Origin: Herbaspirillum sp. GW103
GTDB lineage: Bacteria > Pseudomonadota > Gammaproteobacteria > Burkholderiales > Burkholderiaceae_D
Reading direction: 5' to 3'
Assembly (NCBI RefSeq): GCF_000261365.1
Contig: NZ_AJVC01000003.1
Location: forward strand, 1,550,001-1,614,000
DNA length: 64,000 nucleotides
Each line of letters opens with the position of its first letter. Positions within the stretch are counted from its first letter, which is position 1. Positions 18,394-30,816 of the stretch are shown here, piece by piece. The notes under the pieces were generated by a model. It was not told where the DNA came from. It did no database searches and was given only the letters and a program-made list of their open reading frames with translations. Position numbers and translations under genes: made by a program.

Positions 18394-18977
18394 GCGCGGC
18401 GCCAGCTGCGCCAGCCCGCTGCGGCCATGAGCACGAAGAGGGCATAGAGAATGGCCGTCAGCGTCAGGTGCTTGTAGAGATACAGTCCCACGTAGAGCAC
18501 ATCCACGACGATCCAGACCAGCCAGTTCTCCAGCTTCTTGCGCGACAGCAGGAATTGTCCGACCAGACTGCCGGCGGTGAGCAGGCCATCCATGTGCGGC
18601 ACATCGGTATCGGTGTAGCGCTGCAGGAACCATGACAGTATCCCCCACCCCGCCACCCAGGCCATGCCCATGAGCAGCCAGCCCCGTGCCGAGAGCCTCG
18701 ATACCTGCAGCGGCCCCTGCTGCTCGCCGCCACGCAGCCACTGCGACCAGCCCCAGACCGAGACCGCCACGAAGACGAACTGCAAGCCGGCATCGCCATA
18801 GAGACGGGCATCGGCGAACACCGCCGCGTACAACAAGGAAGAGAGAATGGAGAACAACCACGCCCAATGATTCTGGGCGATGTTGAGCCAGACGGTGATC
18901 ACCGCCAGCACGAAGGAGACCAGTTCCAGCGGCGTGGTGCTCAGGCCCAGCCAGTTCAGCGGGGTATCAAGGCTCAT
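18390..18977 (-). CDS. pnuC: Nicotinamide riboside transporter PnuC
   Basis: A 195-residue membrane protein with about seven hydrophobic helices. The family signature region WLVWIVVDVLYVGLYLYK near the C-terminus and AQNHWAWLFSILSSLLYA near the N-terminus identify PnuC, a facilitated-diffusion carrier that supplies nicotinamide riboside for NAD synthesis. No kinase NadR is adjacent. It follows ftsB on the same strand by 30 bases and may be the last gene of the pyrG-eno-ftsB transcript. Confidence 0.92.
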   Translation of the reverse strand: MSLDTPLNWLGLSTTPLELVSFVLAVITVWLNIAQNHWAWLFSILSSLLYAAVFADARLYGDAGLQFVFVAVSVWGWSQWLRGGEQQGPLQVSRLSARGWLLMGMAWVAGWGILSWFLQRYTDTDVPHMDGLLTAGSLVGQFLLSRKKLENWLVWIVVDVLYVGLYLYKHLTLTAILYALFVLMAAAGWRSWRRA

Positions 18978-19007
18978 GCGAAAGACAGGACGACGCCGGA
19001 CAGGCGC

Positions 19008-19400
19008 TCAACGCGCAGCAACGCGGGCGCTGGAGGCGGGCGCGTTGACGGGAACGGAAACACTGCTCGGTTGCCCGGAACCAGGCATGAAGGGATTTGG
19101 ATTGACGGCAGGGGCAGGCTTGGTCGAATTGCCATCGAGCAGCTGGATGAAGACCTCGTTCTGCTTGATCATGCCCAGCTCGAAGCGCGCACGCTCTTCC
19201 ACCGCCCCCTTGGACTGCTTCAGGTCGTCCACTTCAGAGGCCAGCTTGGCGTTGCGTTCCTTGAGTTCGTCGTTCTTCTTGTGCGCCAGTTGCACCTGGC
19301 GGTCGAGCTCCCAGACCTTGAACCAGCCGCCCTTGCCCAGCCAGAGCGGATACTGGATCACAACCAGCAGGAAGGACAGGCAAAGGATGATCAGGCGCAT
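19008..19400 (-). CDS. ftsB: Cell division protein FtsB
   Basis: A 130-residue bitopic membrane protein. A single N-terminal TM helix ([20 protein letters not shown]) is followed by GKGGW and a coiled coil ([19 protein letters not shown] and onward to about residue 75), the FtsB/DivIC pattern. It bridges FtsL and FtsQ in the divisome. The position directly after eno is the conserved betaproteobacterial and gammaproteobacterial location. The Pro/Ser/Val-rich tail of about 40 residues is longer than in E. coli FtsB (103 residues). Confidence 0.93.
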   Translation of the reverse strand: MRLIILCLSFLLVVIQYPLWLGKGGWFKVWELDRQVQLAHKKNDELKERNAKLASEVDDLKQSKGAVEERARFELGMIKQNEVFIQLLDGNSTKPAPAVNPNPFMPGSGQPSSVSVPVNAPASSARVAAR

Positions 19401-19453
19401 AGCCGGGAGCTCTCAATGCGGCGCCTGCCTTTGGGGTGGGCGCCGCAAGCTTC

Positions 19454-20749
<1,296 letters not shown>

Positions 20750-20805
20750 TCAAGGTTTTAAAAATGATTGGCGGGTGCAGGCCCGGTAGCCGGGGCGCCC
20801 ATGTT

Positions 20806-20833
20806 GAAACGGCCGCCCGACGGCAGCCGTTTC
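20806..20833. other. Strong stem-loop between pyrG and eno
   Basis: GAAACGGC-c-GCC / GGC-a-GCCGTTTC forms a 12-base stem with a single C/A mismatch and a four-base loop. It lacks a T tract, so it may be an mRNA-stabilising or processing hairpin, or a weak attenuator, after pyrG. Confidence 0.5.
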
Positions 20834-20851
20834 ATGCACCTGGCCGGCAGC

Positions 20852-22548
<1,697 letters not shown>

Positions 22549-22683
22549 CCCCAAATCCGGCTCGTTTTTTAAGCCTCCCTGCGATTAGTGTCTCTCCATC
22601 GACAATCTTGCAGCAGGAAAACATGCGCGGCCCCGCGCACTGGATTCTTGACCATCGTCCCGGCAAATTGGTTCATCTACACG

Positions 22684-23502
22684 TCACTGGCCGTGAAGCT
22701 GCCTGCCCTGCAACAGTTGTCCGATCATGCCGTGCGTGGCTTGGGCCGCCGCCACCGGGGATTCCATCGGAAACAGGTGGCCGCCGGCAATCTGGAGGAA
22801 GTTCGGTCCGACCAGCCGGCGCGTGGCCTCCAGGCCGGCCAGACGGCACTCGACCGAATCGACGCCGCCCACGAAGCCTACCGGCACCGGATAGGTCTGG
22901 CGCGCCAGGCGCCCGAGGTGATGAGGAATGGTGCGATAGACCGCGGTTTCGGTCTCGCGCGAGAAGCGCAGGCGCACGCCGCCACCGGGCTGCGCCACCA
23001 GGCCATGTTGCAGATAGTCGCGCAGCACCTGCTGCGGCCAGGCCGCAAACAGGGACTTGGCGGCGTAGTGCCGGTAGGCTGCCTCCATGTCCGGCCAGTT
23101 GTCACGGCGGCGCGCCGAGGCCACCGAGGGCGAATGACGGCTTTCATACTTCAGCAACTTGGCCAGGCGCAGCAGCTGCGCGCGCCAGCCGGCCACGATC
23201 GGCGAATCCAGCAGTACCACGCAGCGCACCAGCGCCGGGCGCTTGCGCGCAGCCATCAGCGCCAGGATGCCGCCCATGGAATGCCCTACCAGGATCACCG
23301 GTTCGGCATAGCTGCGCTCCAGTTCCTCACGCAGTTCGCGCGCCAGAGTGCGCCAGCCGTCGTCGACCGGAAAGCGTGGATCATGGGCGTGGATAGGCAA
23401 GGCGCGCACATCGTAGTGGGCACGCAATTGTTCGAAGAACATGCCGTAAGTCCCCGCCGGATAACTGTTGGCGTGGGCGAAATGAAGAATGGGAAGGCTC
23501 AT
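22684..23502 (-). CDS. Alpha/beta hydrolase
   Basis: A 272-residue soluble hydrolase. It starts MSLPILHFAHANSYPAGTY, in which FAHANSYP stands where the oxyanion-hole HG motif usually is. The nucleophile elbow GHSMGG (Ser about residue 94) and a late His in GGHLFPMESP complete a plausible triad. Substrate unknown; esterase, lipase and thioesterase are all possible. Start at 23502 is preferred for similarity to the family; an upstream in-frame ATG at 23535 would add 11 residues. It lies between pyrG and comEC on the same strand without obvious functional link. Confidence 0.85.
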   Translation of the reverse strand: MSLPILHFAHANSYPAGTYGMFFEQLRAHYDVRALPIHAHDPRFPVDDGWRTLARELREELERSYAEPVILVGHSMGGILALMAARKRPALVRCVVLLDSPIVAGWRAQLLRLAKLLKYESRHSPSVASARRRDNWPDMEAAYRHYAAKSLFAAWPQQVLRDYLQHGLVAQPGGGVRLRFSRETETAVYRTIPHHLGRLARQTYPVPVGFVGGVDSVECRLAGLEATRRLVGPNFLQIAGGHLFPMESPVAAAQATHGMIGQLLQGRQLHGQ

Positions 23503-23618
23503 GGACAGGTGCAGGCTAGGCAATGGCCGCAGCATAGCAAAACGGCCGACGCCGCGAGCGTGCTATTTTCCCGCATCGCGAAATGGAACGACAGGCAGGC
23601 GTCGAGCGCCTTGCCTGC

Positions 23619-26108
23619 TTACTGGCCGTACCAATACCGCGCATGTTGCTTGCGGTATTGATCCACTTGCAGCTGATCCCCCAGCGTCATGGTCAGCGCG
23701 CCAGTTTCATCGGTGCGCAGGCGGCGGATGCCAAGACGACCATATCGTTCATAGACTTCCGGCTTGGGGTGATTGAAACGGTTGCGATAGCCGACCTGGA
23801 ATACCGCCAGTTCCGGCCGCACCGCCCGCAGGAAGGGCTCGGTGGACGAGGTCCCGCTGCCGTGATGCGGTGCCAGCAGCACCGTCGAGGGCAAGCGGTC
23901 GGCCAGCGGACCGTTGACCAGTTCGTCTTCCTGCACGGCCTCGATATCTCCGGCCAGCAGCACCGACTGCCGCCCGATCTGCACCTTCAGCACGCAACTG
24001 CGGGCATTCGGACGCCATTTGTCGCTGTCATAGCTGGCCGCCCGCGGATGCAGGATGGTAAAGCCGATGCCATCCCAGTTCCACGATTGCCCGGCCTGGC
24101 AGCGTGTATGCGCGGGTGCGGCGCGCAGGATGGGGCTCTGTGGTGCCAGCGATGAATAGACGCTGTCCACCGGCAGATGCTTGAAGAGCGACACTGCCCC
24201 GCCGGAATGATCGTTGTCATTGTGGGAAATCACCACACGATCCAGATGATCGATACCGCGCGCACGCAGGTAAGGCAGGATCACGCGGGTAGCCCCGTCG
24301 GATTCGGCGGTGTAATACGGCCCGGTATCGTAGAGCAGGCGATGTCCCGGCGTTTCCACGAGCACGGCCATGCCCTGCCCGACGTCAAAGGCGGTCACGC
24401 GCATGCTGCCTTCGGCCGGTGCCACGGGCGCATTGAGCAGCAACGGCAACCAGCCGAACAGGCCCAGCCAGCGCACCGGCCAGCCGCGCGGCGCCAGCAC
24501 CAGCAAGGTTCCCCCCAGGGCCAGCGCGAACATCCAGACGCCCGGCAGCGGCGTTTGCCACACCGCCCAGGGCATGGCATCAAGTACTCGCAGAAAATCG
24601 GCCAGCCACGCCAGTAGCTGGTGTGGGACCTGCAACACGAAGTGGGCGAGCAGTTCCGGCAGGATGCTGCCCAGCAGCGCCAGCGGCGTGATCACCAGCG
24701 AGACCAGAGGAATGGCCAGCGCATTGGCGATCGGACTGACCAGGGAATATTGCCCGAACAGCAGCACCGTCAAGGGCACCAGCCCCAGCGTGACGACATA
24801 TTGGGCGTATCCCGCTTGCTTGATCCGCTGCAGCAGCGCCGACCACCAGTGCCTGCGCGAGGCCGCGGCAGCCATGGCCTGCGGCGGCTGCATGCGACCC
24901 ACCGAGCCATAGAGCAGCAAGGCCACCGCCCCGAAAGACAGCCAGAACCCAGGCCACAGTACCGCCCAGGGATCGAGCAGCAAGACCAGCCCCAGAGCCA
25001 GGCACTGCACTACCGAGACACGCACGATGCGGCCGCGCCAGAAGGCGACCCCGACCACGACCAGCATGTAGAAGGTGCGCTGGGCCGGCACTCCGAAACC
25101 GGCCAGCAGGACATAGAAAAAAGCCACCAGCATGCCCACGATCACCGCCACCTTCTGGGCCGGCAGGCGCAGCGGCAGTTGCGCCCCGGTGAAGAAGGAA
25201 CGCCGCCACAGCCAGCTCGCCAGCCCGCCGCACAAGGCCGCCAGCATGGTGATGTGCAGACCGGAGATGGCCATCAGGTGGCCAATGCCGGTGCGATTGA
25301 AGACGGTCCATTCGGCCTGGTTGATGCCACGCTGGTCGCCCATGACCAGCGCCGCGATCACCCCGGCATAGGGCGCATCGGGCAACGCCGCATGGATGCG
25401 ATCGCGCAGCCAGCCGCGCGCGCTGTCGATGACGTGGGAAGGTGTCCAGACGAATTCATCGATGCGCCGGTTCAGCGCCGTGAGCGGCGCGCCCGCCGCC
25501 GCCGGACGACCAACGACATAGCCGGTGGCACGTACATCGTCCTGCAGCAGCCACAATTCGTAGTCGAATCCGTCGGGATTGGCATTGCCGTGCGGACGCT
25601 TGAGGCGCACCTGCAACCGCCAGCGTTCGCCGGGGCGCAGGTCGGGTACGGCCAGCCGGGGCGGGGCGAGCTGCTCGCCATCTTCGGACGGCAGCTGGTA
25701 ACGCTGGGTGCCATACCAGGACAGCGCCAGCCGGGGCGGCACCGGCGGCTTCACGCCCCCCTGCAGCACCACCTGCTCCACGTCGAAACGGAAACGCACC
25801 CCCTGCTCGTTGTGGACAGGCAGATCGGCGACGGTACCGATGACGGTGATGTCCTTTCCTTCCCAGGCTGTCGGCAAAGCCTGGTCAAGGTAATAGAGCG
25901 CAAACGAGGCGGCCCACAGAAAACCCAGCCAGGCGCCGCAGGTCAGCAATAACGGCACCCGCAGGAAAGGCTGCCAGAACTTCCAGGCAGTCAAGGCCAG
26001 CAAGGCGGCCAGCACCAGGCCCACGGCATACCACTCGGTCCCGGGCAACTGGCCCTGCACCTGCAGCAAGCCCACGCCGACGGCAAATCCGATGATCAGC
26101 GCGCGCAT
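23619..26108 (-). CDS. comEC: DNA internalisation protein ComEC/Rec2
   Basis: An 829-residue inner-membrane channel for single-stranded DNA uptake in natural transformation. It has N-terminal TM helices with a soluble DUF4131-type domain (about 60-200), the polytopic Competence domain (from about 230, MGDQRGINQAEWTVFNRTG, GIGHLMAISGLHITM) and a C-terminal metallo-beta-lactamase-like domain (about 545-800) with the metal motif SHNDNDHSGG and LAPHHGSGTSS. Full length and intact. Start codon overlaps the tatD stop by one base (TGATG), so translation is probably coupled. No other competence gene is in the window. Confidence 0.95.
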   Translation of the reverse strand: MRALIIGFAVGVGLLQVQGQLPGTEWYAVGLVLAALLALTAWKFWQPFLRVPLLLTCGAWLGFLWAASFALYYLDQALPTAWEGKDITVIGTVADLPVHNEQGVRFRFDVEQVVLQGGVKPPVPPRLALSWYGTQRYQLPSEDGEQLAPPRLAVPDLRPGERWRLQVRLKRPHGNANPDGFDYELWLLQDDVRATGYVVGRPAAAGAPLTALNRRIDEFVWTPSHVIDSARGWLRDRIHAALPDAPYAGVIAALVMGDQRGINQAEWTVFNRTGIGHLMAISGLHITMLAALCGGLASWLWRRSFFTGAQLPLRLPAQKVAVIVGMLVAFFYVLLAGFGVPAQRTFYMLVVVGVAFWRGRIVRVSVVQCLALGLVLLLDPWAVLWPGFWLSFGAVALLLYGSVGRMQPPQAMAAAASRRHWWSALLQRIKQAGYAQYVVTLGLVPLTVLLFGQYSLVSPIANALAIPLVSLVITPLALLGSILPELLAHFVLQVPHQLLAWLADFLRVLDAMPWAVWQTPLPGVWMFALALGGTLLVLAPRGWPVRWLGLFGWLPLLLNAPVAPAEGSMRVTAFDVGQGMAVLVETPGHRLLYDTGPYYTAESDGATRVILPYLRARGIDHLDRVVISHNDNDHSGGAVSLFKHLPVDSVYSSLAPQSPILRAAPAHTRCQAGQSWNWDGIGFTILHPRAASYDSDKWRPNARSCVLKVQIGRQSVLLAGDIEAVQEDELVNGPLADRLPSTVLLAPHHGSGTSSTEPFLRAVRPELAVFQVGYRNRFNHPKPEVYERYGRLGIRRLRTDETGALTMTLGDQLQVDQYRKQHARYWYGQ

Positions 26109-26914
26109 CAGAGGTGCAGTCCCGCATGGGCCAGGCGCGGCAGCGCGGCCCGGGCATTGGCCGTGGTGGCGGCGGCGATCTCGTGCAAGGGCAATTGGCG
26201 CAGCCCGGCCAGGACTTCGGCGATGCGCGGGATCTGGTCCGGCGTGTTGATGTCGGGATGGCGCCAGGCCGGGGAAATATCCGGCGCGTCGGTCTCCAGC
26301 ACGATGGACGACAAGGGCAGTTCCTTTGCCAGGCGGCGAATCTGCAGCGAACGCGGGAAGGTCATGGCACCGCCGAATCCCAGGTGCAGCCCCAGTTCAA
26401 CAAAGGTCCGGGCCTGCTGGTCGCTGCCATTGAAGGCATGGGCGATGCCGCCCGGCACGCGGATACGGCGCAGGTATTTGAGAATGATGTCCTGGGAGCG
26501 CCGCACATGCAGCAGGACCGGCAGCGCGAACTCGCGCGCCAGCTTGAGCTGCTCGGCGAAGAAGAATTCCTGCTTTTCGCGCAGCGGCGCTTCCTTCAGG
26601 GCTGGTACGAAGAAATCCAGCCCGATTTCGCCAATCCCTACAAATAGCGGATCGTCCAGCGCGTCGGCAATGGCCGTGCGCAGCGTGTCCAGATCGCTTT
26701 CTTCCGACGTGGGCACGTAGAGGGGGTGGATGCCCAGCGCATAGACGGCGTTGCCGACCTCGCGCGCCAGTCGGGCGACCTCCCGGAAGTTCACCCGCGC
26801 GATGGCCGGGATGACGATGACGCGCACGCCAACCTGCGCGGCCTCGGCAGCGATGGCAGCGGAACGGGCGCCGAATTCCCCGGCATCGAGATGGCAGTGC
26901 GTATCAACCCACAT
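26108..26914 (-). CDS. tatD: TatD-family metal-dependent hydrolase
   Basis: A 268-residue TIM-barrel nuclease-like hydrolase. Metal ligands are visible in order: MWVDTHCHLD at the N-terminus, Glu in VGIGEIGLDFF, His in LLHVRRS and IAHAFNGS, and Asp in ETDAPDIS. TatD proteins are 3'-5' exonucleases or deoxyribonucleases linked to DNA repair. Start at 26914 (MWVDTHCHL) gives the family N-terminus; the frame is open upstream to 27004 but that extension is Arg-rich and non-homologous. It overlaps comEC by one base. Confidence 0.93.
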   Translation of the reverse strand: MWVDTHCHLDAGEFGARSAAIAAEAAQVGVRVIVIPAIARVNFREVARLAREVGNAVYALGIHPLYVPTSEESDLDTLRTAIADALDDPLFVGIGEIGLDFFVPALKEAPLREKQEFFFAEQLKLAREFALPVLLHVRRSQDIILKYLRRIRVPGGIAHAFNGSDQQARTFVELGLHLGFGGAMTFPRSLQIRRLAKELPLSSIVLETDAPDISPAWRHPDINTPDQIPRIAEVLAGLRQLPLHEIAAATTANARAALPRLAHAGLHL

Positions 26915-27232
26915 GTGCTGGATGGCTTGGCGAAAATCGGAAAGACCGGCCCGGCGGGCAACGGCTCCGGATGACGACACCCGCAACAGGGGCCGCGACC
27001 GCATGGCTCAGCCAGGCTGATCCGGCTCGCTTCCCCCGAAGCGTCTTGTTGTTTCAACAGCATAGCCGGTTGGCACCGGCTTCGGAGACGGCAGTTTACC
27101 GTCTAACGCGCTCTTGCAGGGATTAACAATCGTAAAGAATGACGGCAGCAGGCGCGCAGCACCATGAAAAAAGGACGCGATCGCTCGCGTCCCGCGTCCC
27201 TGGCTGTCGAGCCTGGCTGATCCTGTGTGCGA
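26915..27232. other. Intergenic region between argE and tatD
   Basis: About 320 bases. Contains the argE terminator (27167-27192) and, at 27063-27080, an inverted repeat AGCCGG-TTGGCA-CCGGCT that lies 150 bases upstream of tatD. The tatD-comEC promoter should be here. Nothing else recognised. Confidence 0.45.
27167..27192 (-). terminator. argE rho-independent terminator
   Basis: On the minus strand GGACGCGA-GCGA-TCGCGTCC is a perfect 8-base stem with a tetraloop, directly followed by TTTTTT. It is about 40 bases after the argE stop. Confidence 0.9.
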
Positions 27233-28405
27233 TCAGGCCGGCTGCAAGGACTTGCCCAGCTTGCGCAGGAACTGCTCGCAGCGTTCCATCTGCGACAGCG
27301 TCACGAACTCGTTGGGCTTGTGGGCATTGCCGATGTCGCCGGGACCGCAGACGATGGTCGGAATGCCGATCTGCTGGAACAGCCCCGCCTCGGTACCGTA
27401 CGCCACCTTGCGGGTTTCACGGTCGCCCGTCAGTGCGCGTACCAGTTCGGTGATGGCCGCCTGCTCCACCGCTTCCAGCGCCGGGCTGCCGGCGAAGTTG
27501 TCGATCTCCACGCGGGCGTCCGGGAACTCGCTGCGCATCTTGGGCAGCAGCACCTCGGCGATGTACTTGTCGATCCGGGCCTGGATGTCGGCCACGCTCA
27601 TGCCGGGCAGGTTGCGGAATTCGTAAGTAAATTCACATAGCTCAGGGATGGTATTGACCGCGATGCCGCCACGGATCTGATTGGTGGTCATCGTGCTGAA
27701 AGGCACATCGAAGAATTGGTCATAGGGGCCATTGGCCTTGTAGCCATCGGCGAAATCGCGGATGGCGCAGATCAGGCGCGCGGCGTGCTCGATGGCATTG
27801 CAGCCCTGCGGGGTCAGCGAAGAGTGCGCGGACTTGCCGTGTACCTTGCAGGCGAACACGTTGATGCCCTTGTGCGCTACCACCACGTTCATGCTGGTGG
27901 GCTCACCGACCACGCAGCCATCGACCTTGATGCCGCGCTTGACGATCTCTTCCAGCATCACGGGAGCGCCGATGCAGCCGATTTCTTCATCATAGGAGAA
28001 CGCCAGGTGAATAGGCTTCACACGCGGCATGGCCAGAAATTCCGGCACCAGCGCCAGCGAGGTGGCGATGAAGCCTTTCATGTCGCAGGTACCGCGACCG
28101 TACAGGCTGCCCTCCTTCTCGGTCAGCTTGAAGGGGTCGGTATCCCATTTCTGGCCATCCACGGGCACCACGTCGGTATGTCCGGAGAGCACGATCCCGC
28201 CCTCGGTGCTGCCGGCATCGGGACCGGCGGTAGCGGGCAAGGTGGCGAACAGGTTGGCCTTGGTCTGCTCCTTGTTGTGTGCCAGCCAGGAGGAGATGCC
28301 CTGCTTTTCCAGGCTGTCCCGCACGGTGGTGATCAGTTCCAGGTTGGAATTGCGGCTGGTGGTATCGAAGGCGACCAGGGTCTCTAGCCATTGGCGGGTG
28401 TTCAT
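27233..28405 (-). CDS. argE: Acetylornithine deacetylase
   Basis: A 390-residue M20-family zinc amidohydrolase that releases acetate from N2-acetylornithine in arginine synthesis. Metal and catalytic residues: His in LSGHTDVVPVDG, Asp in YGRGTCDMKGF, catalytic Glu pair in FSYDEEIGCIGAP, and His in GNAHKPNEFV. The dimerisation domain (KGINVFACKVHGKSAHSS) is present. Length equals the family. A possible alternative is another M20 deacylase, but the GRGTCDMKG and YDEEIGC context is typical of ArgE. Its own terminator follows. The argC homologue at 50178 is far away. Confidence 0.92.
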   Translation of the reverse strand: MNTRQWLETLVAFDTTSRNSNLELITTVRDSLEKQGISSWLAHNKEQTKANLFATLPATAGPDAGSTEGGIVLSGHTDVVPVDGQKWDTDPFKLTEKEGSLYGRGTCDMKGFIATSLALVPEFLAMPRVKPIHLAFSYDEEIGCIGAPVMLEEIVKRGIKVDGCVVGEPTSMNVVVAHKGINVFACKVHGKSAHSSLTPQGCNAIEHAARLICAIRDFADGYKANGPYDQFFDVPFSTMTTNQIRGGIAVNTIPELCEFTYEFRNLPGMSVADIQARIDKYIAEVLLPKMRSEFPDARVEIDNFAGSPALEAVEQAAITELVRALTGDRETRKVAYGTEAGLFQQIGIPTIVCGPGDIGNAHKPNEFVTLSQMERCEQFLRKLGKSLQPA

Positions 28406-28455
28406 TGTCTTGCTCCAGTTTCCATCTGTATCTGTTCAGGTATTCGTGTCTTCAA

Positions 28456-28488
28456 AAGCATACCGCCGTCTCCAAAAGACGGCGGTAT
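28456..28488 (-). terminator. Terminator after lolD
   Basis: Perfect 12-base stem ATACCGCCGTCT / AGACGGCGGTAT with a five-base loop, followed on the minus strand by GCTTTTG. The T run is short, but the stem is strong and it lies 27 bases after the lolD stop. Confidence 0.75.
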
Positions 28489-28514
28489 CAAGGGCATAGC
28501 TTACCCGGAAAGCC

Positions 28515-29231
28515 TCAAGACTGCTGACCGGCCGCCTTGAGCCCCTGGTCGGACAGTCGCAGCACGCGTGCGCAACGCCCGGCCAGCTCGATATCGTGGG
28601 TGACGATGACGAAGGCTGTACCCAGCGTGCGCGAGAGTTCGATCATCAGTTCGAAGGTGCGATCGGCGGTGCTGCGGTCGAGGTTGCCGGTCGGTTCGTC
28701 GGCCAGCACGCAGGCCGGGCGCGTGACCAGCGCGCGCGCCAGCGCCACCCGCTGACGCTCGCCGCCGGAAAGTTCACCCGGCCGGTGCGTCACGCGTTGC
28801 GCCAGGCCGACCTTGTCCAGCATCTCGCGGGCCTGTTCCTGCGCCTCGGCACGCTTGATGCGGCGGATCATCAGCGGCATGGCCACATTGTCCAGCGCAG
28901 AGAATTCCGGCAACAGGTGGTGGAACTGGTAGACGAAGCCCAGCGACTGGTTGCGCAGGGTTCCGCGCTCGCGCTCGCCCAGGCTGGCGAAATCCTTGCC
29001 CAGCAGGCTCACGGTACCGCTGCTGGGGGTATCGAGCCCGCCCAGCAAGTGCAACAGGGTCGACTTGCCGGAACCGGAGGCGCCGACGATGGCAACCTGC
29101 TCGCCATGGTAGACGTCGATATCGACATTGCCCAACACCTTCACGGAATATTTGCCCTGGGTGAAGGTCTTGCCCAGCCCGCGCGATGAGAGCACGGCCT
29201 GGCGGTTCTTGATCGGATCAATATTATTCAT
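28515..29231 (-). CDS. lolD: Lipoprotein-releasing system ATP-binding protein LolD
   Basis: A 238-residue ABC ATPase that powers release of outer-membrane lipoproteins to LolA. Walker A is GASGSGKST, the signature is [15 protein letters not shown], Walker B with catalytic Glu is [12 protein letters not shown], and the switch His is in VTHD. The [18 protein letters not shown] segment is characteristic of LolD. Start at 29231 (MNNIDPI) is inside the end of lolC/E, an eight-base overlap that suggests translational coupling. The upstream in-frame ATG would overlap much further and is not used. Confidence 0.95.
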   Translation of the reverse strand: MNNIDPIKNRQAVLSSRGLGKTFTQGKYSVKVLGNVDIDVYHGEQVAIVGASGSGKSTLLHLLGGLDTPSSGTVSLLGKDFASLGERERGTLRNQSLGFVYQFHHLLPEFSALDNVAMPLMIRRIKRAEAQEQAREMLDKVGLAQRVTHRPGELSGGERQRVALARALVTRPACVLADEPTGNLDRSTADRTFELMIELSRTLGTAFVIVTHDIELAGRCARVLRLSDQGLKAAGQQS

Positions 29232-30489
29232 AGCGCAGCGCCTCCGCCGGTTTGACACGGGCCGCTGACCAGCTCGGATAGAGCGTGGCCAGGAATGCCA
29301 GCACAACGGCCAGGCCGCCGATGGTGGTGACATCCGACCAGATCAGCTCGGACGGCAATTCGGAAATCACATAGATGCTCTTGGGCAGGAACTGCACATG
29401 GAAGGCATGTTCGATGGCCGGCACCAGCACATCGATGTTCAGTGCCACCAGCACGCCCAGACCGACCCCGGCAGCCGTACCGATGAGGCCCACCAGTGCG
29501 CCCTGGATCACGAAGATCTTCATGATGGAACCGGGAGAGGCCCCCAGCGTGCGCAGGATGGCGATGTCGGCCTGCTTGTCGGTCACCGTCATCACCAGCG
29601 TGGACACCAGGTTGAAGGCCGCCACCGCGATGATGAGGGCGAGGATGATGAACATCATGCGCTTTTCGGTCTTCACGGCCGCGAACCAGTTGCTGTTCTG
29701 CTGCGACCAGTCGCGCAGGTAGAGGTCGCCGGTGAGAGTGTGGGCCAGTTGCTGAGTCACTTCCGGGGCCTGCAGCATGTCGCGGATGCGCAGGCGCACG
29801 CCGGTAGGGGCATCCATGCGGAACAGGGTCTCGGCATCCTTGATGTCGATGAACGCCAGCGACGAGTCGAATTCATAATGGCCGGCCTCGAAGATGCCGG
29901 TCACGGTGAACTGCTTCAGGCGCGGCAGCACGCCCGCCGGGGTCACCTGCCCCTGCGGCACGATCAGCGTGACCTTGTCCCCCAGGCCCACGCGCATGCC
30001 GCGCGCCAGCTCGCCGCCGATGACGATGTTGAATTCGCCGGGCTTGAGCGAATCGAAACTGCCCTGCTTGATCTGCCCGGCCACGTCGGACACCTTGCGC
30101 TCTTCTTCGGGCAGCACGCCGCGCACCATGACGCCGCGCAGGTTGTCGTCACGCGTCATCATGCCCTGACCGGACACGTAGGGCGCCGCGCCCAGGACTT
30201 CCGGGTTCTGGAAGGTCTGCTTGGCGACAGCCTGCCAGTCGTGCATGGCACCGGAAGCGTCAAACACCTCGATATGGGGCAGCACCGACAACATGCGATC
30301 ACGGACCTCCTTCTGGAAGCCGTTCATCACCGACAGCACGACGATCAGCGCGGCCACGCCCAGCCCGATGCCGGCCATGGAAATGAGGGAAATGAAGGAA
30401 ATGAAACTGTTGCGACCGCTGCGCTTGCCGGCCCGCGTGTAGCGGATACCGACCAGCCATTCGAACGGCAGGTTTTTAATCAGACTCAA
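29224..30489 (-). CDS. lolC: Lipoprotein-releasing ABC permease LolC/LolE
   Basis: A 421-residue inner-membrane permease: TM1 at about 25-50 ([17 protein letters not shown]), a large periplasmic domain, and three TM helices in the last third, ending PAEALRYE as usual for LolC/E. Works with LolD to extract lipoproteins. No ATG suits the family N-terminus; the TTG at 30489 gives [17 protein letters not shown], matching LolC starts, and has GGAG five bases upstream. The frame is open upstream to an ATG at 30627, but that part shows no homology. Only one permease is next to lolD, suggesting a homodimeric LolF-like arrangement or a partner elsewhere. Confidence 0.9.
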   Translation of the reverse strand: MSLIKNLPFEWLVGIRYTRAGKRSGRNSFISFISLISMAGIGLGVAALIVVLSVMNGFQKEVRDRMLSVLPHIEVFDASGAMHDWQAVAKQTFQNPEVLGAAPYVSGQGMMTRDDNLRGVMVRGVLPEEERKVSDVAGQIKQGSFDSLKPGEFNIVIGGELARGMRVGLGDKVTLIVPQGQVTPAGVLPRLKQFTVTGIFEAGHYEFDSSLAFIDIKDAETLFRMDAPTGVRLRIRDMLQAPEVTQQLAHTLTGDLYLRDWSQQNSNWFAAVKTEKRMMFIILALIIAVAAFNLVSTLVMTVTDKQADIAILRTLGASPGSIMKIFVIQGALVGLIGTAAGVGLGVLVALNIDVLVPAIEHAFHVQFLPKSIYVISELPSELIWSDVTTIGGLAVVLAFLATLYPSWSAARVKPAEALRYE

Positions 30490-30759
30490 AATTGCTCCGG
30501 GAGAGGGCCTGCACAATGTGCCACCAGTCGCCTCGCGCCCCAGGCTAGGGGCGCAATGCTCCGGCCGCACGCCAACACGGGCGAAGACAAAGCGCGAAGT
30601 TTGCCACAGTTTGGACCGACGGCCCATCCCTGGCCCTCAGCCGCCTGCTCGCGCCTGACCCGTCGGTCGCCCGCCGTGATGTCTATAGATTCACTTCCAC
30701 GGCAGAGGTTCGCGCTCAGTGACTTCATATAAAAGCACTTCCTGATGTTGCATCATGAA

Positions 30760-30775
30760 CTGGTTATATATACAG
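30760..30775 (+). promoter_or_regulatory. LexA (SOS) box upstream of the UvrD-like helicase
   Basis: CTGGTTATATATACAG matches the gammaproteobacterial-type LexA consensus CTGTATATATATACAG at 14 of 16 positions, including both CTG and CAG ends, and continues with TA on the right. It ends 41 bases before the helicase start. Predicts DNA-damage induction. Confidence 0.85.
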
Positions 30776-30816
30776 TATCTGCTTGCGCCCCCTCGCCCCT
30801 CCGGATTTCCCGCACC

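Noticed and set aside
16759-18867. A 702-codon minus-strand frame across the diguanylate cyclase
   Set aside because: Shadow of a real plus-strand gene, and it also runs through pnuC in a wrong frame.
27063-27080. AGCCGG-TTGGCA-CCGGCT as a terminator
   Set aside because: Short stem with no T tract on either strand; kept only as a note in the intergenic entry.
30745-30816. Earlier ATG start for the UvrD-like helicase
   Set aside because: A LexA box lies inside this stretch, so it is most likely promoter sequence.
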